Part shown: positions 23,959 to 31,645 of the stretch, one piece after another
How positions within the stretch are numbered: position 1 is the stretch's first letter
How the letters are laid out: each line of letters begins with the position of its first letter
Notes under the pieces: model-generated
The model's database searches: none
What the model saw: only the letters and a program-made list of their open reading frames with translations
What the model was told of the DNA's origin: nothing
DNA from: Turicibacter sanguinis
GTDB lineage: Bacteria > Bacillota_I > Bacilli_A > MOL361 > Turicibacteraceae
Assembly: GCF_013046825.1 (NCBI RefSeq)
Contig: NZ_CP053187.1
Span: forward strand, 279,501 to 343,500
Reading direction: 5' to 3'
Length of the DNA: 64,000 bases
Program-made: the position numbers and the translations under genes

Positions 23959-24597
23959 ATGAAAAAATATTGCCTATCCTTCGCCATGCTCACGCTACTT
24001 TTAAGTGCATGCTCACAGGATTCAACGTTATCTAAAGTCTCAACGCCTCAAACCGTCGAGAACTTTATAACCAGTAACACCCTAACCACCACTGACACAC
24101 CAACAAAAGAGACGACGACTACCACCGAAACACCTGAAGTTTCAACTCCTCAAGAAGAAGTGGCTTTAACATTCGCCACTCAACAAGACTTTGTTGATTA
24201 CATGTATAAAAAAATTGTGGCCCTCGAAGACACCATTGCACTACTCGATTCTAATCTTTCACAACTATTTGCCGTGAGTACCTCAGAAGATACTTCTGGT
24301 TACCAAAGCATTCGTCAAAATTTATTTGATCAAGCCACAAATGAAATGGATAACATGGCGACTTTAACCTTACCTAACACTGAGGTAAAAACGCTACATG
24401 ATTATGTGCAAAAAGCATATCAATATACCATTAAATCCAAACAAGCAGAATATGATATTTTCAATTCTGAATCACTTGATGCACGCCAACAACTATTAGA
24501 AGCTAATTCTGAAAACGAACGCTTAAGTGCCCATTATATTCAATTATCATGGGACGAAATCGATCGCTTATCAACCACAACCATTTATCGTAAATAG
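23959..24597 (+). CDS. Lipoprotein with Thr-rich linker, unknown function
   Basis: 212 aa. The signal peptide ends in lipobox LSAC (Cys about residue 18). A Thr/Pro/Glu linker (about residues 35-70) leads to a helical C-terminal domain of about 140 residues that may form a four-helix bundle (DYMYKKIVALEDTIALLDS, HDYVQKAYQYTIKSKQAEY). No family recognised. GAGGTG lies 6 bp upstream. The stop abuts a bidirectional terminator shared with the convergent ger operon. Confidence 0.78.
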   Translation: MKKYCLSFAMLTLLLSACSQDSTLSKVSTPQTVENFITSNTLTTTDTPTKETTTTTETPEVSTPQEEVALTFATQQDFVDYMYKKIVALEDTIALLDSNLSQLFAVSTSEDTSGYQSIRQNLFDQATNEMDNMATLTLPNTEVKTLHDYVQKAYQYTIKSKQAEYDIFNSESLDARQQLLEANSENERLSAHYIQLSWDEIDRLSTTTIYRK

Positions 24598-24629
24598 AAA
24601 AAAGTGAGACTAATTTGTCTCACTTTTTT
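24598..24629. terminator. Bidirectional terminator between lipoprotein and second ger operon
   Basis: AAAAAAGTGAGAC-TAATTT-GTCTCACTTTTTT. The stop codon of the minus-strand gerB (24610-24612) lies in the loop, so its last codons form one arm. Confidence 0.92.
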
Positions 24630-25728
24630 CTATAGGATGCTTATGATATTTAATCTCACTAATAATCCAAACTAAAACAGGAATGGCTAATTCAAAGATT
24701 GGTAAGAGGTAAGTTGGATTTACATTTAAAATCTGATTTAAATTTTCAACTTGGCTTTCTTGGAAATGTGCCCCACATAGACACATTACTACAAGAATAG
24801 GAAAAGAAATAATTTTATGATTTATTTTTTTAAAGACTCCATTAATTAAGCTAGTACCGGCATAAAAATAAACACAAATCTTAAAGAAACAAGTGGTCAT
24901 TAAAATAATAATGGCAAGAGGATCAAGACGTTCAAAAAAGATATTGACTCCGACCATCTTCATCGAGTTAAAGAAGGGATAAACAAAGTTATAAACTAAA
25001 TCCTCACCTAATATTCCAATATTAAAAATATCTACCATTAAAAGCAAAATGGTTCCGCAAATTAAGGCTGCAAATCCAACCTTTAAAATTTTTGGACTCT
25101 GAGCTTTAGGCACTAAAGGGAAAATGACTAAAAAGGCAATCAATTCACCGTAAGGAAAAACAGTGGTTTTATAAATTTCTGGGATTACTTCTTTGAACCC
25201 ATGTTCTAAAATCGGAAAAAAATGATCAAAATTAAAGATACCTGATGTAAACACCCCTAAAACAAGTGGAATGAAACTGATTAATACCAAATAAAATAAC
25301 AATTCAGATGCTCGTCCAATCGTATTAAATCCTAACATCATTCCATACCAAATCACTAACGCTAACAATCCAAGAATTAAAAACATGCTAGCGCCTTCCA
25401 TGACAGTAAATTGAATCATATTACCAGTACTAATCACAATTCGATATCCCATATAAAGAAAATATCCTGAGTAGACTAGCACAACTAGGCTTCCTAAAAC
25501 CTTTCCAAATACATCTTGAAGAATTAGCGTTAAGGACTGATATCCATGTAAGTAACTAATTCGATGATAAATAACAAATAAAATACTACCCAAAACAGCC
25601 GCAATTAACATCACAATCCAAATATTTGGTCCAGATAATCGTCCAACATTACTTAGGGTTGCACTTGCGGTTAAGTATAGAATTAATAGGGTAAACATCT
25701 GATTTAAACTAATCCGTGATGTTTTCAC
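24610..25728 (-). CDS. GerB-family spore germination permease (second operon)
   Basis: 372 aa with about ten membrane segments. Family features include the N-terminal ISLNQMFTLLILYLTASATL and GELIAFLVIFPLVPK in the middle. The start is GTG with GGAGG 8 bp upstream, inside the 15-bp gap after gerC. It is the last gene of an A-C-B operon, an order that differs from the A-B-C operon at 227-4052. The proteins are clearly diverged, so the two receptors probably answer different germinants. Confidence 0.92.
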   Translation of the reverse strand: MKTSRISLNQMFTLLILYLTASATLSNVGRLSGPNIWIVMLIAAVLGSILFVIYHRISYLHGYQSLTLILQDVFGKVLGSLVVLVYSGYFLYMGYRIVISTGNMIQFTVMEGASMFLILGLLALVIWYGMMLGFNTIGRASELLFYLVLISFIPLVLGVFTSGIFNFDHFFPILEHGFKEVIPEIYKTTVFPYGELIAFLVIFPLVPKAQSPKILKVGFAALICGTILLLMVDIFNIGILGEDLVYNFVYPFFNSMKMVGVNIFFERLDPLAIIILMTTCFFKICVYFYAGTSLINGVFKKINHKIISFPILVVMCLCGAHFQESQVENLNQILNVNPTYLLPIFELAIPVLVWIISEIKYHKHPIEKSETN

Positions 25729-25743
25729 ACGACTAACCTCCCT

Positions 25744-26907
25744 TTATTTTTGTTGTAGATTTTGAATATCTCCAACGGATATAATATTAGCTTCTACTTC
25801 AACATCAAAGGTCAATGTCGGATAAATGTCTGACCAATACCCTTGCAACTCATGCCATTTTTTTGGATCTTTCATATAAATTTTTGATCCTACTCCAATA
25901 ATATCACTCTTAAATTCAGTTTGAGTTTTCGTAATGACTTGAATTAAATTTTCCTTCATTGCTTGTGCGATATAGGTTTCAACCGTTGTCAGATTCTCAG
26001 GTTTACTTAAGTCAATTGGATATTGATTTTCCATAATATAACCTGATACTTCACATTTAACGGATACCTTATTTTCATCCATATTTGGCTTAATGTCCGT
26101 TTTAGTCCCTCGTGCTTCAAACGTAATATTATAGTCATCAACAACGGCATTCACGACATAACGTTCGGCATTATCCATCAAAACATTATAGAACTCTGCC
26201 TCATGACTATTTAAATAGCCAACAAACTTATCTTGCTTAAAAGCCGCTAAATAATTAACCTCAAATTGACTAGGGGAATTAACCTCTAAAATATTATCAA
26301 CATTTTCCCCAGCACTTGGGTCATTACTTTTAATTTCAACACTATTTAAAACAAGCTCTACTCCTCTAGCATTTACCATATTAATCGCATCATATAAGTT
26401 ATAACTGACTTGTCTTCCGGTACACACATGACACATGTTCGTTAAAGAATTTAACTGATTAATCGGAATCGTCTCGTTTGGAGCTAACGTTGATAAAACC
26501 GTTGCAGCCATGGTTTCTTTTGCGACGACTAAGGAAATATTAGGACGAATTTTAACATTGCGAAGAGCAGCATCTAATACATCATTAATGCCATCTTTGG
26601 CAATGTTTTCATCAATGACAATCACGCTTAGATGAGGCAAATATAGCACTTTAGAAGTCAAATTTGATAATCGACGATACGACTCAAATATCGTACTCCC
26701 CTCAGCTTGAATCGTTACGATTGGAAGTGTATTTTGATGATTACCGGCAATCGAAGTTGGATTAACAACTTGAGCTGTCATCAAATATCCCGTTGATGTT
26801 TTATCAATTCCAAGCCCTGCCACAAGTCCAATATTGCTCATTTCAATTTTATGGGCGCATCCGGTTAAACAAAAACACATCATAACTAAGATAAACAACC
26901 GTTTCAT
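25744..26907 (-). CDS. Ger(x)C-family spore germination lipoprotein (second operon)
   Basis: 387 aa with lipobox LTGC (Cys 17). The mature part contains the family-typical VAGLGIDKTSTGYLMTAQVV and SKVLYLPHLSVIVIDE, and ends FDVEVEANIISVGDIQN. RBS GAGGAGGTATAAG lies in the last codons of gerA, one base separating the genes. Two cysteines in NMCHVCTG (about residue 162) are unusual and could bind metal or form a disulfide. Confidence 0.92.
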   Translation of the reverse strand: MKRLFILVMMCFCLTGCAHKIEMSNIGLVAGLGIDKTSTGYLMTAQVVNPTSIAGNHQNTLPIVTIQAEGSTIFESYRRLSNLTSKVLYLPHLSVIVIDENIAKDGINDVLDAALRNVKIRPNISLVVAKETMAATVLSTLAPNETIPINQLNSLTNMCHVCTGRQVSYNLYDAINMVNARGVELVLNSVEIKSNDPSAGENVDNILEVNSPSQFEVNYLAAFKQDKFVGYLNSHEAEFYNVLMDNAERYVVNAVVDDYNITFEARGTKTDIKPNMDENKVSVKCEVSGYIMENQYPIDLSKPENLTTVETYIAQAMKENLIQVITKTQTEFKSDIIGVGSKIYMKDPKKWHELQGYWSDIYPTLTFDVEVEANIISVGDIQNLQQK

Positions 26908-26908
26908 C

Positions 26909-28486
26909 TTATACCTCCTCTTCTCGTTTTGGATTTTCTAGATTGTGTTGGACACGATCTGGAGAGTTAAAAATTTTCGGTCTATATTTCATCCAAGAAA
27001 GCGGTAAACGAATAAATTGATCTTCTTGATCATGTAAATTAAAAGGCGCAATCGGTGCCATAAAAGGTTGATTAAAGGTCGTTAGACTACATAAATGCAG
27101 AATCAGAGCAAGGAATCCAAGGGTAATCCCATATAAACCAAATGCTGCACCGAGTAACATGAACACAAAGCTTAAAATTCGAACCGCATTATTTAAACGA
27201 ATATTTGATAAAATAAAAGAAGAAATAGCCGTTAATGAACCAATAATAATCACCATCGAGGAAACAAGTCCTGCTTGAACTAACGTTTGTCCGATAATTA
27301 ATGAACCCACAATGGTCATCGAATCCCCAATGGCTTTTGGTTTACGAACGGAAGCTTCCCGTAAAATTTCAAATAAGGTCATAATGATTAACGTTTCAAC
27401 AATGGTAGGGAATGGATTGGCACTCCGTTGATCGATAATCGTCACCAGTAAAACGGTTGGAATCATTTCTTGATGATACGTTGAAATCGCGATATAAAGA
27501 CCTGGAATCAAAATAACAATCATAAACGCTAAGTAACGAAGTAACCGTTCAAATGTTGCAATAACCGGACGATTATAGTAATCATCGGCTGTTTGAAACA
27601 TCATTGGAAAATAAGAGGGGGCAATGATTTGAAATGGTGTATTATCGACCATAATGGCAATCGCACCATGTACAACAGCGGCCGTTACCTTATCAGGACG
27701 TTCGGTTTCAATCAAACGTGGAAAAACGGTCCAATGATGATCTTCAATTAATTGCATCAACTGGCTACTATCCGTGATACAGCTAATATCAATCGCTTCA
27801 ATTCGTTGCTTTGCAATCTGAACGAATTCTTTATTTACTACCCCTTCAAGATAAACGACAAAGACATCTGTTTGAGAACTTCTTCCGACTTTATACGTGT
27901 CAAATCGAAGACGTGGGTCCTTAATATGACGGCGAATAAGCGCTGTATTCACGCGAATAGTCTCAACAAAAGAATCTTTTGGTCCGCGTGTGGCAATCTC
28001 TGTTTCAGGTGCTGTAATAGAGCGCATTTGCCACCCTTTACAGTCAAAAGCCATAAACTGAGCAACCCCATCTAAGATGACAATAATTTGTCCTGTCAAT
28101 AATTTATCGTATAGATCAGTATAATCTTCGCCACAACTTGCCGACATCATACTGATACGTGATTGATAAATCGTTTTAAAGGTTTGTAACGGTCGATCTT
28201 TTTCTCCACTATCACCTACTAGAGATAAATCAATCATTAAAACACGAACAATAAAATCCTCGGCTTGATTACTATCAATTAACCCATCAATTCCAAGAAC
28301 AATTCCTTTTAAGCCTGATACGCCTTTTAATTCAAATTCCCGAACAATTAAATCATTAGCATTTCCTAAATCCTGTTTAATTTTTTCTGTATTTTTATCT
28401 ATCTGCTTAAATAAAGGAATCTTTTTTGGCTGATGCTCAGGGGCTTTTGTATTTTTCTTTCCTTTAAAAACGCGAAAGATATCCAT
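26909..28486 (-). CDS. GerA-family spore germination receptor subunit A (second operon)
   Basis: 525 aa. A soluble N-terminal domain with a basic, Pro-containing lead (KGKKNTKAPEHQPKK) is followed by the membrane half with RPDKVTAAVVHGAIAIMVD and about five hydrophobic segments. The frame opens at GTG 28495, but AGG 8 bp before ATG 28486 supports the latter. First gene of the A-C-B operon, divergent from the ClC channel gene. A forespore-type promoter is possible at 28516-28545. Confidence 0.93.
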   Translation of the reverse strand: MDIFRVFKGKKNTKAPEHQPKKIPLFKQIDKNTEKIKQDLGNANDLIVREFELKGVSGLKGIVLGIDGLIDSNQAEDFIVRVLMIDLSLVGDSGEKDRPLQTFKTIYQSRISMMSASCGEDYTDLYDKLLTGQIIVILDGVAQFMAFDCKGWQMRSITAPETEIATRGPKDSFVETIRVNTALIRRHIKDPRLRFDTYKVGRSSQTDVFVVYLEGVVNKEFVQIAKQRIEAIDISCITDSSQLMQLIEDHHWTVFPRLIETERPDKVTAAVVHGAIAIMVDNTPFQIIAPSYFPMMFQTADDYYNRPVIATFERLLRYLAFMIVILIPGLYIAISTYHQEMIPTVLLVTIIDQRSANPFPTIVETLIIMTLFEILREASVRKPKAIGDSMTIVGSLIIGQTLVQAGLVSSMVIIIGSLTAISSFILSNIRLNNAVRILSFVFMLLGAAFGLYGITLGFLALILHLCSLTTFNQPFMAPIAPFNLHDQEDQFIRLPLSWMKYRPKIFNSPDRVQHNLENPKREEEV

Positions 28487-28515
28487 AAAGTTCACCTACT
28501 TTTTACATTTAGTCT

Positions 28516-28545
28516 TATTATTTGAGAATGTGAACCAGTTATACA
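28516..28545 (-). promoter_or_regulatory. Possible sigma-G promoter of the second ger operon
   Basis: Minus strand TGTATA (28545-28540), 17 bp, AATAATA (28522-28516), six of seven positions of the forespore -10. Start would be near 28508, 22 bp before the gerA start codon. Confidence 0.4.
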
Positions 28546-28648
28546 AAATTAACTTAATAATCACATTTACCTATTTTTGTAAAACTCCTTGAATTTCATT
28601 TCACGAGGAACTATAATAAAGACGAAAATCTTAGGAAGGGGGCCTATT

Positions 28649-30226
28649 ATGAATGATAGAATTTCGATAAGGGGGCTCATCACGCAGTTTGACCATTTAA
28701 AATTAAAACTAGCTATGCAAGGCATTTTAGTTGGGATAGCTTCGGGATTCATGGTTGTTTTTTATCGAATGATCTTAGAAAAAGCTGAGCATATTAGACA
28801 GCTCATCACCTTAAATCAACCATTATGGATGATTGGAGGATGGTTTATTTTATTAGTTCTCGCTGCCCTTTTCGTGGGACGGCTCATGATTAAAGATCCC
28901 ATGATTTGCGGGTCTGGAATTCCACAAGTGGAAGGGGTGCTTGCTAATAAACTGCATATGAATCCAGTGTCTGTATTAATTCGTAAATTTATCGGTGGAA
29001 CCCTTTGTATAGGAGCCGGGTTATCTGTTGGAAGGGAGGGGCCTTCTATTCAACTCGGAGCTGCAACTGCACAGTGGATTAGCCGCCTATTTAAACGCCC
29101 AAATATCGAGGAAAAATACCTGATCACAAGTGGTGCTAGTGCAGGACTTGCTGCCGCTTTTAATGCCCCTCTTGCGGGTGTCATGTTTTCACTAGAAGAA
29201 GTTCACAAACATTTCTCACCACTCATTCTAGTGTCCGCCATGTCTGCATCACTAACCGCTGACTTTATTTCTAAACACTTTTTTGGATTAAAACCTGTCT
29301 TTCAGTTTAATCGACTTGAAACCATTCCACTGACATCTTATGGACTTATCGTTATTCTTGGAATCATAACCGGCTTATGTGGGGTCTTTTATAATAAAAT
29401 AACGGAAAAAACATTAGATACTTACGACTCTATGACGTGGCTAAAAAAACAATATCGCCCTCTCATTCCCTTTTTAATGGCCGGCGTTTTACTGTTTGTG
29501 TTGCCTGAAGTTTTAGGAGGGGGGCACTCACTGGTTGAAAGTTTGACGGAAGGAAATTTTACAATTGCCTTTATTTTGATTTTGTTGATGAGTAAGTTTA
29601 TTTTTTCAATGATTAGCTTTGGCTCTTCAGTACCAGGAGGCATCTTCTTCCCATTACTCGTGCTCGGAGCTTTAACTGGTGCGCTTTTTGGAAATGTCTT
29701 ATCTGCTTATTTTAGAATCGATGAACAGTTTATTCAAAACTTTATCATTCTCGCGATGGCCGGTTATTTTACAGCGATTGTCAGAGCCCCTATGACTGGG
29801 ATTATTTTAATTACTGAGATGACTGGCTCATTTTCACATTTACTGTCACTGTCTTTAATCTCACTCATTTCTTATACAGTAGCTGAATTATTTAGAAGTG
29901 AGCCTATTTATGAAACACTTCTGCATCGTATTTTAAAAGGCAGCCAAACAGATTCAAATGATGCCCTGTGTGAAACCAAAACCTTGCTCGAAGTCCCTAT
30001 TTTCTTCGATTCTTTTATTGATGGCAAATGTGTGAAGGATTTGGCGTTGCCTGAAAATTGTTTGCTAGTCAGTGTGAAGCGAGGAAATGAGGAGATTATT
30101 CCAAGGGGAAATACGCTGCTTCATTCTGGCGATATTTTAATTGTCTTGGTAAGTGAATCGGTAGCAGGAACGATTAGAGATGACCTTCTCACCTACTGTG
30201 ATTCCACTCATATTAAAACGGCGTGA
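28649..30226 (+). CDS. ClC-family chloride channel/antiporter with C-terminal TrkA-C domain
   Basis: 525 aa. The ClC selectivity motifs are present: GSGIPQVE, GREGPSIQLG (with the gating Glu) and the GGIFFPLLVLGALTGALFG region, followed by FTAIVRAPMTG where the pore Tyr is replaced by Phe/Thr context. The external Glu suggests H+/Cl- exchange. A C-terminal regulatory TrkA-C-like domain covers residues about 440-525. The upstream frame opens at 28589, but AAGGGGG selects ATG 28649. The stop codon lies in the terminator stem. Confidence 0.9.
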   Translation: MNDRISIRGLITQFDHLKLKLAMQGILVGIASGFMVVFYRMILEKAEHIRQLITLNQPLWMIGGWFILLVLAALFVGRLMIKDPMICGSGIPQVEGVLANKLHMNPVSVLIRKFIGGTLCIGAGLSVGREGPSIQLGAATAQWISRLFKRPNIEEKYLITSGASAGLAAAFNAPLAGVMFSLEEVHKHFSPLILVSAMSASLTADFISKHFFGLKPVFQFNRLETIPLTSYGLIVILGIITGLCGVFYNKITEKTLDTYDSMTWLKKQYRPLIPFLMAGVLLFVLPEVLGGGHSLVESLTEGNFTIAFILILLMSKFIFSMISFGSSVPGGIFFPLLVLGALTGALFGNVLSAYFRIDEQFIQNFIILAMAGYFTAIVRAPMTGIILITEMTGSFSHLLSLSLISLISYTVAELFRSEPIYETLLHRILKGSQTDSNDALCETKTLLEVPIFFDSFIDGKCVKDLALPENCLLVSVKRGNEEIIPRGNTLLHSGDILIVLVSESVAGTIRDDLLTYCDSTHIKTA

Positions 30227-30245
30227 AAAATTTTCACGCCGTTTT
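30215..30245 (+). terminator. Terminator of the ClC gene
   Basis: AAAACGGCGTGAAAA / TTTTCACGCCGTTTT, a 15-bp perfect stem with minimal loop that includes the ClC stop codon. Confidence 0.88.
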
Positions 30246-30303
30246 GATTAATTTTCATAAAATCATCCATAACAAACTCACGAACTAAAAAAAGGAGTGA
30301 GTT

Positions 30304-30657
30304 ATGATGATACTTTACTTAAAAAACTATGAATTCAAAACAATTGCTCACAAGCTTGGGCTCATATACATCCTAAATATTATCGATTTAATGCTTGGGA
30401 TGATTTTATTTAACGCTAACTTTAAGCCTGCTACGAACGGATTCAACGCCATTTTATTCGGAAATCCTTTCGGTATTATCTTTCTTAAAATCCTTCTACC
30501 TATTGCACTCCTTGGATACCTCCTCTATCGCATCCAACAAATCGATGATCGCCGCATTCTACGCCTCATCAATTTGACCATTAGTTTAATTCTAATCTTC
30601 TTCTTAATCACAAACCTCGTTCATCTAAGTAACTGGATTAATACGTCATTCATCTAA
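30304..30657 (+). CDS. Small membrane protein, DUF5658-like
   Basis: 117 aa with three hydrophobic segments. The stretch LIYILNIIDLMLGMILFNAN followed by NPFGIIFLKILLP resembles DUF5658 proteins, in which a helix with Asn-x-x-Asp is followed by a small loop and two more helices. RBS AAAGGAGTG is strong. Own transcript ending in the hairpin at 30707-30740. Function unknown. Confidence 0.75.
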   Translation: MMILYLKNYEFKTIAHKLGLIYILNIIDLMLGMILFNANFKPATNGFNAILFGNPFGIIFLKILLPIALLGYLLYRIQQIDDRRILRLINLTISLILIFFLITNLVHLSNWINTSFI

Positions 30658-30706
30658 ATGATGGCTTGAGTCGTCCTGATCTTTTACTAAATCGTAACAA
30701 GACGAT

Positions 30707-30740
30707 AAAAAAAGTCGCTCAAACTTTGAGCGACTTTTTT
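30707..30740. terminator. Bidirectional terminator
   Basis: AAAAAAGTCGCTCAAA-CT-TTTGAGCGACTTTTTT, shared by the DUF5658-like gene and the convergent 40-aa gene. Confidence 0.9.
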
Positions 30741-30861
30741 AATTTGAACTACGTTTTCTTAACTTATTGAATCTTTCCTCTAAATGAACAGCATTTAACG
30801 TTAATAAAACGGTCAATACTAACATAAGCATACATAAACCTAAACCAATTAATAGGTACAT
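30739..30861 (-). CDS. Single-pass membrane peptide, 40 aa
   Basis: One hydrophobic helix (MYLLIGLGLCMLMLVLTVLL) is followed by a short amphipathic, basic C-terminus (LEERFNKLRKR). GTGGGGGAG lies 5-6 bp upstream and the bidirectional terminator sits at its 3' end, so it has its own expression signals. Topology should be N-out/C-in by charge. No family recognised. Confidence 0.6.
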   Translation of the reverse strand: MYLLIGLGLCMLMLVLTVLLTLNAVHLEERFNKLRKRSSN

Positions 30862-30953
30862 CGTTCTCCCCCACTTTCCTACGACAAATTATACCAAAAT
30901 CATTTTTATTTTTCAAAAATAATTGATGGCTAAATATCTGCTCAAAGTGTTTC

Positions 30954-30985
30954 AAAAAAAACTCGTAAGCTTTTGCTCACGAGTT
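30954..30985 (-). terminator. Terminator of the 196-aa gene
   Basis: Minus strand AACTCGTGAGC-AAAA-GCTTACGAGTT followed by T8. Confidence 0.88.
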
Positions 30986-31576
30986 CTATTGACTCATATA
31001 ATTTTCTATTTCAAGCCACGACGCCGCGTTCCAATCTTTATTAGCAATCGCATCCTTATCAAAACTTAATAACATGACTTCTCCAACTGGATTTTCAATA
31101 CTTGTAAAACGATTGTCAAGGTAGAGAATATCTAGCTGTTTAAGCTCACTGACATGCTCCATCTTTGAAATATCACGTAACAACTTTAACGTTTGTTTGT
31201 AAATTCGGCTTGTCATTTCATTTCTTGGATAATAATTCAACGCCATCTTAGGAATGACCTCAAACGTTAAACTCGCGATGCCATCTTCAAGCAAGACCGT
31301 TGTTTCGCACCCGACGACAAATCTTGAAATCCATTCTAATTCCGCAACCAAAGGATCAACTACCTCTTCAACTTCAACAGGCACAATCACTGGATTACTC
31401 ACCAAAAGGTCCTCTTGAACCAGTTCAGTCACCATTGAACGATTCTGTTGAAATGGTGCACTAATCATCGTAATAACCCATATCCCTCCACGATAAATAC
31501 CGTATCCTAACAGCCCAATCAATATGATAAAGACGATACAAGCTATCGTAAATCGTCGTGGATTAACAATTCTCAT
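30986..31576 (-). CDS. Membrane-anchored protein of unknown function
   Basis: 196 aa. A basic N-terminus (MRIVNPRRFT) and one membrane helix (residues about 9-38) lead to an extracytoplasmic domain with a Val/Glu/Pro-rich spacer (about 50-75) and a mixed alpha/beta C-terminal part of about 120 residues. No motif recognised. Same strand as the GH2 gene upstream, 69 bp apart, so co-transcription is possible. Confidence 0.72.
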   Translation of the reverse strand: MRIVNPRRFTIACIVFIILIGLLGYGIYRGGIWVITMISAPFQQNRSMVTELVQEDLLVSNPVIVPVEVEEVVDPLVAELEWISRFVVGCETTVLLEDGIASLTFEVIPKMALNYYPRNEMTSRIYKQTLKLLRDISKMEHVSELKQLDILYLDNRFTSIENPVGEVMLLSFDKDAIANKDWNAASWLEIENYMSQ

Positions 31577-31645
31577 CCTAATACTCTCCTATATTTTATT
31601 TATTTTTACTAATTATAACAGATTTTCTACTATTTAAATACACTT

